This document shows positions 1 to 8,928 of a DNA stretch of 64,000 nt, one piece after another. The stretch spans positions 22,247 through 86,246 of the forward strand of contig NZ_JACJSV010000010.1 in the NCBI RefSeq assembly GCF_014698335.1, read 5' to 3'. This DNA comes from Microcystis viridis FACHB-1342. GTDB lineage: Bacteria > Cyanobacteriota > Cyanobacteriia > Cyanobacteriales > Microcystaceae. A program made the position numbers and the translations under genes. The notes beneath the pieces are model-generated. The model was not told where the DNA came from. It did not search any database and worked only from the letters and a program-made list of their open reading frames with translations. Every line of letters starts with the position of its first letter. Positions within the stretch are counted from its first letter, which is position 1.

Positions 1-49
1 TTTTATCTATCCAGAGATAGTAGTCTTTTTCGTATAAGTTCTTTTCCAT
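1..49 (-). CDS. DUF29 family protein, N-terminal end only (runs off the window)
   Basis: The first 49 bases on the minus strand encode a start Met followed by LYEKDYYLWI, the same opening as the DUF29 proteins at 5.1-6.1 kb (LYEQDYYLWIEK). The rest of the gene lies left of the window. DUF29 is a cyanobacteria-rich family of about 150 residues with no settled function. It is placed here by direct similarity to the neighbouring paralogues. Confidence 0.75.
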   Translation of the reverse strand, partial: MEKNLYEKDYYLWIDK

Positions 50-779
50 AATTCGCCAATTCAAAAATGAAACGCATCAACCTCAAGAGTTGACAAAGAA
101 ATGCTCATCAGGTACTGTCTGATCATTAACAAAAACAAATCAGACCCAAAAACGAAGCCCCCAACATCTTAACATAGAACAAAGAAACTTGCTCTACCAA
201 CTTAGTCAAGAGGGAAATTTATCGTATAACTGCTAAAATAGCAATGACTAAAATATCGGTTAATAAATGTTTTTGGGTTGGGGACACTCTCGGTTCAGGA
301 ATATCGGCTCTTCCAGGTTTGGTGGGTAAAATGTATTCTAAGATACATTCCTCCTAGCGAGGGGGTGGAACGAACCACTCCAGACACAAAAGACACAAAG
401 ATCGATCAATCCTATGTAAGTTAAACTTATCACACAGAACCTAGAAGAGCCATTAAATTTGCTGAGATACTTAAAAAGTAAAAAAGGGGTTGGGGGAAGA
501 ACCTCGGCCTGACTGTAGCCAATTTGACAGAATTAATCGATAGATAAGAGTGAATGGAAGTAACTAGGATAAGTTCGCAGTTTTTAGCAATCTTATCCCG
601 TTTTTTCCCTGTAAATGCTGTATCTGTGCGGCTTTTCCCAATTATCTCCCTCAACACTCCTACCACTTAATTTCCATGCAGGGTTATAATTGTATTAAGA
701 TGTGTAACAATTCTCTGGCAAACTCTTGACAAAGGATAACAAATCTGCTCTACCAAAAAACAGGAAAGGTTTTATTTCT
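50..779. other. Gene-poor stretch with one inverted-repeat element
   Basis: No convincing gene is seen between the DUF29 start and the bilin lyase. It contains the inverted-repeat element at 306-451. A TATAAT at 685-690 and a TTGACA at 726-731 are possible parts of promoters for the lyase. A 78-codon minus-strand ORF at 430-666 overlaps the element and has no recognisable domain. Confidence 0.5.
306..451. mobile_element. MITE-like element, ISL3-type ends (GGCTCTTC...GAAGAGCC)
   Basis: The 146-bp segment begins GGCTCTTCCAGGTTT and ends with the near-complement of it (AACCTAGAAGAGCC). The inner end TTATCACACA matches the other two members at 2989-3121 and 34839-34971. It has no coding capacity for a transposase. 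No target duplication is visible at this copy. Assignment to ISL3-like ends rests on the GGCTCTTC terminus and is inference. Confidence 0.65.
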
Positions 780-1319
780 ATGACATTAATTCAAACCGCC
801 CAATTATCGCTAGAAACTTTGGCTTTAGCCTTTTTTAAGCAGACAGAAGGACGCTGGCAATCCCAGAGACGTTATTACACCCTCACCCAAGAAACGGAAC
901 CCCAAGAAGTTATCAGCGCCATCGAGATTAAATATTTACCCCAGGGCAGCGAACCATTAATTCAACTGGCCCGTTTACATAATCTGGAAGATACAACTTT
1001 ATTAGGTGGTACGGAAGTGACTTGGCAAAGTAATTATCTCCGTCCCCAGAGTAAAAAACCCTCCAACGGTTCCACTATATTCGGTATTTTAGATAATATT
1101 CTCTATCGCGATCGGGGATTTGCGACGGATAAACCCGTTAGTGCCATTTATACCTTTCCTAACCCCTCTACTCTCTGTCTGAGAACAGAATACGCCGGTT
1201 CTGTCTTTGAAGAGGAAATTAAACTCATCGGTCAACAATATCGCACCCGACAAACTATTATCTCTCGCGCCGGTCAAGAATTGATGATCGGTCAATATCT
1301 AGAAAAACGGGTCAATTAG
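780..1319 (+). CDS. Phycobiliprotein bilin lyase, CpcS/CpeS family
   Basis: A 179-residue protein of the CpcS/CpeS (T-type lipocalin-like) chromophore lyase family, which attaches phycocyanobilin to a conserved cysteine of phycobiliprotein beta subunits or allophycocyanin. The sequence has the family's pattern: an early GRWQSQRRYYTL segment, a GTEVTWQSNY strand and the late GSVFEEEIKL / RTRQTIISR strands. Length fits the family. An in-frame start at 726 would add 18 residues, but the Met at 780 matches where family members begin and follows a purine-rich AGGAAAGG. The gene stands alone, convergent with thiC. The exact subtype (CpcS, CpcU or CpeS) cannot be fixed from sequence alone. Confidence 0.85.
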   Translation: MTLIQTAQLSLETLALAFFKQTEGRWQSQRRYYTLTQETEPQEVISAIEIKYLPQGSEPLIQLARLHNLEDTTLLGGTEVTWQSNYLRPQSKKPSNGSTIFGILDNILYRDRGFATDKPVSAIYTFPNPSTLCLRTEYAGSVFEEEIKLIGQQYRTRQTIISRAGQELMIGQYLEKRVN

Positions 1320-1369
1320 TCAAAAAAATGGCGGCTATTCCCATAATTTTGACTTCTATCCTAGGAATA

Positions 1370-1390
1370 GGGCTGAAATCAAATCAGCCC
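1370..1390. terminator. Hairpin between convergent bilin lyase and thiC
   Basis: GGGCTGA and TCAGCCC form a 7-bp perfect stem with a 7-nt AT-rich loop between the two convergent stop codons. There is no long T tract on either side, so a bidirectional terminator is only likely. Confidence 0.4.
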
Positions 1391-1406
1391 TTCCCATAAC
1401 TCCCCT

Positions 1407-2888
<1,482 letters not shown>

Positions 2889-2954
2889 ATGACGGCAATT
2901 GTATCACTGTTGACGACTGAGGAGATCAAGCTTAAGATTGTTGTTTGATTAGGC

Positions 2955-3160
2955 GGTTATCAGTTATCAGTTATCAGATGTGAGTTTTGGCTCTTCTGGT
3001 TTCTGTGTGGAAACGAGGTCTATACTGATAGTTTATTTAACAAAATAGTCCTAAAAGTCTTTCCCAGTAAACATTTCACGATTTCATAAGCAAAAATTAT
3101 CACACAAAGTCGAGAAGAGCCGAGTTTTCAGTTCACTGATTACTGTTTACTGTTTACTGT
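2955..3160. repeat. TCAGTTATCAGTTATCAG short tandem repeat interrupted by a MITE
   Basis: Runs of CAGTTATCAG are followed by GATGTGAGTTTT, and then by TTCACTGATTACTG and TTTACTG repeats after the element at 2989-3121. The same sequence without the element occurs at about 46737-46800, so this is an occupied version of a dispersed repeat. Confidence 0.7.
2989..3121. mobile_element. MITE, 133 bp, ISL3-type ends, 7-bp target duplication
   Basis: Begins GGCTCTTCTGGTTTCTGTGTGG and ends CACACAAAGTCGAGAAGAGCC, an imperfect terminal inverted repeat. It is flanked by GAGTTTT on both sides (2982-2988 and 3122-3128). It is almost identical in sequence and equal in length to 34839-34971. The empty-site relative near 46775 carries only one GAGTTTT. 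Confidence 0.85.
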
Positions 3161-3204
3161 TCACGGCAAAAAACTTCCCACTTCCCCACTCCCTTGCTGA
3201 TTCC

Positions 3205-3235
3205 GAAAAAAAGGGGCAGGCAAAAAGCCTACCCT
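3205..3235 (-). terminator. Rho-independent terminator of glnA
   Basis: On the minus strand GGGTAGGC, a TTTTT loop and GCCTGCCC form a strong stem (one mismatch) followed by seven T residues, 27 nt after the glnA stop codon. Confidence 0.85.
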
Positions 3236-3261
3236 AGGATTAATGATTAGTCAATCAAACC

Positions 3262-4683
3262 TTAGACATCGTAGTAGAGAGAGAACTCGTAGGGGTGGGG
3301 ACGTAAGCGCATCGGGTTAACTTCGTTATCGAGTTTGTAGGTGATCCAGTTGTGGATAAAGTCTTCGGTAAAAACACCAGAATCGGTCAAAAAAGCGTGA
3401 TCTTTTTCGAGACTTTCTAGTGCTGCTTCTAGAGAACCGGGGGTAGAGGGTATTTTTGACAATTCTTCGGGACTGAGTTCATAGATATCCACATCGAGAG
3501 GTTCTCCCGGTTCAATTTGATTTTTAATCCCATCGATACCAGCACAGAGCATAGCTGCAAAAGCGAGGTAGGGATTAGAAGTCGCATCAGGACAACGGAA
3601 TTCTAAACGTTTAGCTTTCGGGTTGCTTCCCGATAAAGGAATCCGAATCGAAGCGGAGCGATTACCTTGGGAGTAGGCCAGGTTTACTGGGGCCTCAAAA
3701 CCGGGGACGAGACGCTTGTAGGAGTTGGTGGTGGGGTTAGTTAAAGCTAAGAGAGCGGGAGCGTGTTTAAGCAAACCACCGATGTAGTACAGTGCCATTT
3801 GGCTGAGTCCGGCGTATTTATCCCCGGCGAACAGGGGTTGACCATCTTTCCAGATAGACTGGTGAACGTGCATCCCGGAACCATTATCGCCAAAGATGGG
3901 TTTAGGCATAAAGGTGACGGTTTTACCGTATTTCTTAGCCACGTTCTTAATGCAGTATTTGTAGGTCATCAAGTAGTCGGCGGCCCGTACTAGGGTAGAG
4001 AATTTAATCCCTAACTCGTTTTGACCACCGGTAGCGACTTCGTGGTGATGTTTTTCGATGGGAACTCCGCAGTCGGCCATGGTTAAGAGCATTTCCGTGC
4101 GAATGTCTTGAGAGGTATCGGTGGGACTAACGGGGAAATAACCCTGTTTGTAGGCGGGTTTATAGGCAAGATTTCCGTCTTTTTCGTCTTTACCGCTATT
4201 CCAACGACCTTCGACACTATCCATGTAGTAATAGCCGGAGTTGGCGGTTTGGTCGAAACGAGCGCTATCAAAGAGGAAAAATTCTGCTTCTGGTCCAAAA
4301 TATACGGTATCACCTAAACCGGTAGTGCTAAGATAATTGATCGCTTTCTGGGCAATAGAGCGAGGATCGCGGCTATACCATTCACCGGTTCTCGGTTCTT
4401 TGATGCTACAGATCATGCTTAGGGTCGGTTCCTTGTAGAAGGGATCGATCCAAGCGGTGGTAGGATCGGGAACCATGGCCATGTCGGATTCGTTAATTGC
4501 TTTCCAACCGCGAATACTGGAACCATCGAAGGCAACACCATCGCTGAAAGAGCTTTCATCGATTTGGTCGTAGTAGAACGAGCAGTGTTGCCAGATACCG
4601 GGCATATCAATAAATTTTAGGTCAATAATCTTAATATTGTTGTCCTGAATCATTTTCAAGACTTCTTGTGGCGTTTCGGGCAT
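3262..4683 (-). CDS. glnA: Glutamine synthetase type I
   Basis: A 473-residue GSI enzyme that joins ammonium and glutamate using ATP, the entry point of nitrogen assimilation. Visible blocks are the N-terminal [13 protein letters not shown] strand, DGSSIRGW, the ATP/metal block around GSGMHVHQS and the C-terminal [16 protein letters not shown]. The adenylylation-loop tyrosine is present (IYELSPEE), although cyanobacteria usually control this enzyme with the inactivating factors IF7/IF17 instead. It has its own NtcA promoter and terminator, so it is monocistronic. Confidence 0.98.
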   Translation of the reverse strand: MPETPQEVLKMIQDNNIKIIDLKFIDMPGIWQHCSFYYDQIDESSFSDGVAFDGSSIRGWKAINESDMAMVPDPTTAWIDPFYKEPTLSMICSIKEPRTGEWYSRDPRSIAQKAINYLSTTGLGDTVYFGPEAEFFLFDSARFDQTANSGYYYMDSVEGRWNSGKDEKDGNLAYKPAYKQGYFPVSPTDTSQDIRTEMLLTMADCGVPIEKHHHEVATGGQNELGIKFSTLVRAADYLMTYKYCIKNVAKKYGKTVTFMPKPIFGDNGSGMHVHQSIWKDGQPLFAGDKYAGLSQMALYYIGGLLKHAPALLALTNPTTNSYKRLVPGFEAPVNLAYSQGNRSASIRIPLSGSNPKAKRLEFRCPDATSNPYLAFAAMLCAGIDGIKNQIEPGEPLDVDIYELSPEELSKIPSTPGSLEAALESLEKDHAFLTDSGVFTEDFIHNWITYKLDNEVNPMRLRPHPYEFSLYYDV

Positions 4684-4726
4684 GGAAAACTCCTTTGACG
4701 TATGGATCGGTTCTTAAGCTTCTCAA

Positions 4727-4775
4727 AAAACCCATCCTAAACAGTCACTTTGTCCAGTTTTGTATTTTTCGATAC
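4727..4775 (-). promoter_or_regulatory. NtcA-activated promoter of glnA
   Basis: On the minus strand a perfect NtcA site, GTA-N8-TAC (4775 to 4762), is followed after exactly 22 nt by a TAGGAT -10 element (4739-4734). This is the canonical class II NtcA promoter (GTAN8TAC-N22-TAN3T). Transcription should start near 4727, giving a leader of about 44 nt. It predicts induction under nitrogen limitation through NtcA and 2-oxoglutarate. Confidence 0.92.
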
Positions 4776-5049
4776 AAAATCTTTGATCCTAGCTTGAAAA
4801 AATCTGTAATTTTCTTGTTGAGTTCGGTAATCGCCCGGAATGGCGATTTGCCTATCAGCTTCTACTGCCTCTTGCCACACTTCAAGGAGGTTCGTTTGTG
4901 CAAACATTGGCCGTCTGGAGATTTTCTGCTCACTGAAAAGCTTCCAGGGTAATGATTTGGTAGTAGTGGCGTAGCCCTCTTGCTTACCTGGTAGGAAGTG
5001 TGTAAAGTATTTATTAATAAAAATAATTGGAACCCGATCAGTCTTTGAA

Positions 5050-5137
5050 CCTCCTCAGAAAACTGGTGATTTTCTAGTAAAGATATGGTTTTCTCTATCC
5101 AGAGATAGTAATCATGTTCGTATAAGTTCGTTTCCAT
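5050..5137 (-). pseudogene. DUF29 remnant, first 28 codons
   Basis: The reading frame starts METNLYEHDYYLWIEK and continues TISLLENHQFSE, matching the start of the two intact DUF29 genes that follow. After about 28 codons the similarity stops and the frame runs into unrelated sequence down to 4862. The core helices and the C-terminal WFPE motif are missing. It is a decayed third copy of the array. Confidence 0.75.
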
Positions 5138-5148
5138 AATTATTCCCA

Positions 5149-5601
5149 TTATTTTGATATTTCAGGAAACCAATCCTCATTTAACGCCTGTTCTATAGTA
5201 CAAATTGGAGCTAACCTGACCAAATTTTCAGCCATTCCCGATAATTCGATAAAAGAAATACGAGCTTCTTGAAAAGAGTTGTTAAAAATTTCAATCAGAT
5301 AAGGCTGTAAACTAGGACTATCGGCAATAATTCTTTTTATGGCACGACGAAAATTCCTAATTTCATTTTTCCATCCTCTTTGATTATATTCTAATTCCGA
5401 CTGCCAGTAAACCAGTTTTAGCAAATGTTCTAATAAGCGAGTTAAATAACTCTTTAAGCTTTGTCGTTGACTTTTGCCCATGTCGCTAATCTCCTCGATG
5501 AGATTATCTAAATCCAAATCAGAAAACTGGCGATTTTCTAGTAAAGATATGGTTTTCTCTATCCAGAGATAGTAATCCTGTTCGTATAAATCACTCTTCA
5601 T
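5149..5601 (-). CDS. DUF29 family protein
   Basis: A 150-residue, all-alpha protein of unknown function. It has the family layout: LYEQDYYLWIEKT near the N-terminus, LDLDNLIEEISDMGKSQRQSL, LLEHLLKLVYWQSE, then IKRIIADSPSL and the C-terminal EDWFPE-type end (NEDWFPEISK). Three nucleotides separate it from the next DUF29 gene upstream, so the two are probably co-transcribed. Codons 5-28 are almost identical at DNA level to the other copies. Confidence 0.85.
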   Translation of the reverse strand: MKSDLYEQDYYLWIEKTISLLENRQFSDLDLDNLIEEISDMGKSQRQSLKSYLTRLLEHLLKLVYWQSELEYNQRGWKNEIRNFRRAIKRIIADSPSLQPYLIEIFNNSFQEARISFIELSGMAENLVRLAPICTIEQALNEDWFPEISK

Positions 5602-5604
5602 TGC

Positions 5605-6081
5605 TTAATCCTCTCCGAGAAACTCAGGAAACCAATTTTCATCTAAAATTTGGTTGATTGATCCAATAGGTGTAGCACTTAAAAGTCTTTTATCGATGCC
5701 AGAACCTTCGACAAATAGATGGCAAGCATCCTCATAACATTGATCGAGAATCTCGGTGAGATAAGATACTAAGTTTGTATTATAGTTTCCATCCTTTTTG
5801 TTGCTAATAATTCTTTTTATTTGAATGCGAAAATTTAAAATCTCTCGTCGCCACTTGTTTTTATTGTAATCGCGCTTAGATTGCCAATAAGTTAATTTAA
5901 GTAAATGTTCCAAGAGTTTAGTTAGTAAACTCTCTAACTTCTGACGTTCTCTTCTGGACATATCTTTTATTTCTTCAATTAAATTTTCTAAATCCAACTC
6001 AGAAAACTGGCGATTTTCTAGTAAAGATATGGTTTTCTCTAACCAGAGATAGTAATCCTGTTCGTATAAAGTCTTATCCAT
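5605..6081 (-). CDS. DUF29 family protein
   Basis: A 158-residue DUF29 paralogue, using the Met at 6081 that aligns with the other copies (DKTLYEQDYYLW). The frame is open up to 6144 but those extra residues are not family-like. It shares LDLENLIEEIKDMSRRERQKL, LLEHLLKLTYWQSK and the terminal ENWFPEFL motif. It differs from its neighbour throughout the middle and C-terminal thirds while the first 28 codons are nearly identical. Confidence 0.85.
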   Translation of the reverse strand: MDKTLYEQDYYLWLEKTISLLENRQFSELDLENLIEEIKDMSRRERQKLESLLTKLLEHLLKLTYWQSKRDYNKNKWRREILNFRIQIKRIISNKKDGNYNTNLVSYLTEILDQCYEDACHLFVEGSGIDKRLLSATPIGSINQILDENWFPEFLGED

Positions 6082-6162
6082 AGCTGTGATTAGGTGATCA
6101 ATAAAACTCACCTTTAAATTATATAAAAAAATTAAGGTGGGCATTGCCCACCCAAGTTAACT

Positions 6163-8475
6163 TTAATTAGCGCAACTAGAACAACTATCGTCAGACTCTC
6201 GAAAATTGTCCTTTTGTACGGTACGGACATAATAAATCGCTTTACACCCCAATTCCCACGCCATGATTAGAGTATCAAAGATATCTTTAGCAGTGAGACA
6301 ACGGTTAGGTTCTGCGGGAAAGTAAACCCCTTCATTGAGGTTGAATAATAACTCCATAGAAATCCCCGTATCGATCCATTCTTGCATAGTAGCGATCGCT
6401 TTTACCACCTGCTGCTGTTCGAGATTTTTATTCTCTGGATAAAACCAGAAAGCTTCTTCAATAAAAGGTGGTGCGATGGGAACGGTTCCCTTTGCCCATT
6501 TATCGTAGAAAAAGCGACTATAAACCGGCAAAACACTAGCGGTACATCCCTGTACCAAACTGGAGGAAGTATTAGGAGCAATGGCGGTAATATGGGAATT
6601 ACGGATGCCAAATCGTTGAATATCTGTTGCTAATTGTTGCCATCTTTGCGGTTGCACTGCGTTATTTAAAAACCATTCCACTGGTTTAGCACCGATTAAT
6701 TTACCTTGGCTCCATTCGCTACCCAAGAAAGCTTGATAAGCGCCGCGTTCTTTGGCTAATTCCATCGAGGAATAGGTACACCAATAGCCAATTTCTTCAA
6801 ATAAATTACTAATTTCTGACAGGTTATTGTAGGATAATTTCCGTTTAGCTAACCAGTCAGCCAATCCCATCGCCCCTACCCCAATAGTGCGATATTTATC
6901 GTTGTGGTTTTTAGCATTATCAAAGGGAGGGTTAGTGATATCGATAGTATTGTCGAGAATTCTGACAGCGATTTGACAATTAGACTCGATTTCTTCCTTG
7001 TCGATGTTGGCTAAATTAAGGCTAACTAAATTACAGCAATGGGCAGTTTTATCCGGGGTGACATTCGAGAAACTCTCCGTGCATAAATTTACACCGGGGA
7101 TATAGCCATCGTGTTTATTAGGATTAGCGCGATTGATGGTATCTTTGAAGGCAATGTAGGGCATTCCTGTTTCTACTTGGGAACGCATGATACTTTTAAA
7201 TAAGTCCCGGGCATTGATTTTTTTATAGAGGAGAACCTCTTTATCTAAATTAGCCTCTACTAAACGATAAGCCTCTTCAAATTCTTCCCCCCATAGTTCC
7301 GCTAATTCTATACCTAATTTTGTGCGAACTTCGTAGGGATCTACTAATGTCCACTCGGCTTTAGTTATCACCCGACGCATAAATTCATCGGTGATAACTA
7401 ATTGGGGAAAAACATCATAAGCTTTGCGTCTTTGATCACCGTTTTCTGTCTGCATTTCCAGAAATTCTGGCACATCTAAATGCCAGATGTCAACACCGAT
7501 AGTTACTGCCCCGGCGCGTCTTCCCCCCTGATTTACTGCAATAGCTGTATCGTTGAGTAATTTAATCCAAGGAATAATCCCCCCAGAAGCATTAGCTTTC
7601 CCCATTACCCAGCTACCAGTGGAGCGAATTCTACTCACATTCACCCCGACACCGCCACCATTTTTGGAGATGCGGGCAGCATTAGTAATCTCGCTGAAAA
7701 TGCTTTCTAAACTGTCATCAATGGAAAGTATAAAACAACTGGTTAGGGAACCTTTGGGTGTGCGTAAATTGGCTAAAATTGGGGTAGCAAGAGAGATTTT
7801 TCTTTGAGCAATTGCTTGATAAAATTTCTTAGCCCAGGGGAGTCTATTAGCTGGCTCTTCCACAGTGGCAAGAAGTAAGGAACAGGTTAATAATGCCTCT
7901 TGGGGTAACTCATTTTTGAGTAAATAACGGCTAGTGATTAACAATGCCCCAGCGTAATCATAATCGATATCCCAATCGGGATTAATCCAAGAACCGGCTT
8001 CTTTTAATTCTGCTTCGGAATAGATGAGAATCCTTTCGTCGTACAGCCGATTTTTAACTTGAGTTTTGACGGTTTTCTCGTAATTTCCGTACTGATAACC
8101 TCGGACTACTAAGGTATCTTTCCACAGACTCCAAATATGCAATCTTCCCGCTACATAGCGCCAATCCGGTTCCTCGGGACTACACATTTCTAGGGCGCAA
8201 TTGATTAAATTATCCTGTATTTCCCTAGTGGTAATCCCATCCCGCAGGCGTGTGGTTAAACCCGCTTCTAAGGCGATTGAATTGACTTTTTTACCTTCGC
8301 AAGCCCACTCTACCACGTCGCGAATTTTGCCGATATTTAAGCTGGTGGTGGAACCATCGCGCCGAATCACTCTAATTCCATGGCTGCCCATATTAGCTAA
8401 AGGGGTAGAACGAAAGGGTATTACTTCGTTATTTTTGTGAATGGAGACGGCAGTAGTCAAGGGCTTCGATTGCAT
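6163..8475 (-). CDS. nrdA: Ribonucleoside-diphosphate reductase, class I alpha subunit
   Basis: A 770-residue NrdA-type large subunit that reduces ribonucleoside diphosphates, working with a radical-generating NrdB not seen in this window. An N-terminal ATP-cone (about 34-125, RVIRRDGSTTSLNIGKI) suggests dATP feedback control. Active-site features include the cysteine in SLTSCFI (about 248), the NLCTE block (about 463) and the C-terminal CSSC shuttle pair (765-768). Divergent from the replication gene at 8929, with palindromes in the shared upstream region. Class Ia versus Ic cannot be told without NrdB. Confidence 0.95.
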   Translation of the reverse strand: MQSKPLTTAVSIHKNNEVIPFRSTPLANMGSHGIRVIRRDGSTTSLNIGKIRDVVEWACEGKKVNSIALEAGLTTRLRDGITTREIQDNLINCALEMCSPEEPDWRYVAGRLHIWSLWKDTLVVRGYQYGNYEKTVKTQVKNRLYDERILIYSEAELKEAGSWINPDWDIDYDYAGALLITSRYLLKNELPQEALLTCSLLLATVEEPANRLPWAKKFYQAIAQRKISLATPILANLRTPKGSLTSCFILSIDDSLESIFSEITNAARISKNGGGVGVNVSRIRSTGSWVMGKANASGGIIPWIKLLNDTAIAVNQGGRRAGAVTIGVDIWHLDVPEFLEMQTENGDQRRKAYDVFPQLVITDEFMRRVITKAEWTLVDPYEVRTKLGIELAELWGEEFEEAYRLVEANLDKEVLLYKKINARDLFKSIMRSQVETGMPYIAFKDTINRANPNKHDGYIPGVNLCTESFSNVTPDKTAHCCNLVSLNLANIDKEEIESNCQIAVRILDNTIDITNPPFDNAKNHNDKYRTIGVGAMGLADWLAKRKLSYNNLSEISNLFEEIGYWCTYSSMELAKERGAYQAFLGSEWSQGKLIGAKPVEWFLNNAVQPQRWQQLATDIQRFGIRNSHITAIAPNTSSSLVQGCTASVLPVYSRFFYDKWAKGTVPIAPPFIEEAFWFYPENKNLEQQQVVKAIATMQEWIDTGISMELLFNLNEGVYFPAEPNRCLTAKDIFDTLIMAWELGCKAIYYVRTVQKDNFRESDDSCSSCAN

Positions 8476-8928
8476 AATTGGGAAATTGCGGCGTTAAAAA
8501 ACTTGACAAATTAATCTATTTGTACTAGAGCATTCTATCAGATTTTCTGGGAAAACACAACATCTAGCGTGTTAAATAATTTTATCACTCTATATGTGGT
8601 ATAACCAGGATTATTTTGTTCCCTAAAAACCGTGTTTTGGATGACATTTTCTGGAAAAAATTCTCGATTCTCTCTCAAAGTGGTTCTTTTGTATGCTTGA
8701 CAAAAAGCTTTTTCTTTGATAGCAAAACAGACTGACTGCTGAGGAGGTTATGGTGAGATTTTATTTGTTCTTAACTTTTCGATAATTTAAGACAAGAGTG
8801 GATTAAAAGTCAAATTTCCTCTGAGAACCTCTGAGAGAGTAAAATTTCTCTTTTCGCTATTTAGTGGCTTACCGCTAGAATAATAGGACAAAACGCTATA
8901 TATAGCGTCTAGCCAGTAGAGGACAAGG
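8476..8928. promoter_or_regulatory. Shared upstream region of nrdA and the CyRepA1 gene with palindromes
   Basis: A 453-bp divergent intergenic region. It holds AACAC-N10-GTGTT at 8554-8573, an ACTCTATATGTGGT-type sequence at 8585-8600 and the perfect 16-bp palindrome at 8893-8908. CGCTA recurs at 8855, 8873 and 8894. The first two weakly resemble NrdR boxes (11 of 16 matches each, centres about 28 bp apart instead of the usual 30-32), so NrdR control of nrdA is only a possibility. Confidence 0.4.
8893..8908. promoter_or_regulatory. Perfect 16-bp palindrome before the CyRepA1 gene
   Basis: ACGCTATATATAGCGT reads the same on both strands and lies 20 bp before the ATG at 8929. It matches the NrdR consensus ACACWATATATWGTGT at 14 of 16 positions, but it also has the place and form of an autoregulatory operator or part of a replication origin. 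Confidence 0.6.

Noticed and set aside
430..666. 78-aa minus-strand ORF with LREIIGK and FTGKKRDK, looking faintly like transposase
   Set aside because: It starts in one gap, ends inside the MITE at 306-451 and shows no domain or catalytic residue.
4862..5137. A 95-aa intact small gene
   Set aside because: Only the first 28 codons are DUF29-like; the rest is read-through of unrelated sequence, so it is treated as a remnant.
8554..8600. Tandem NrdR boxes before nrdA
   Set aside because: Each matches only 11 of 16 positions and the spacing is about 28 bp; kept only as a weak note, not as a site.
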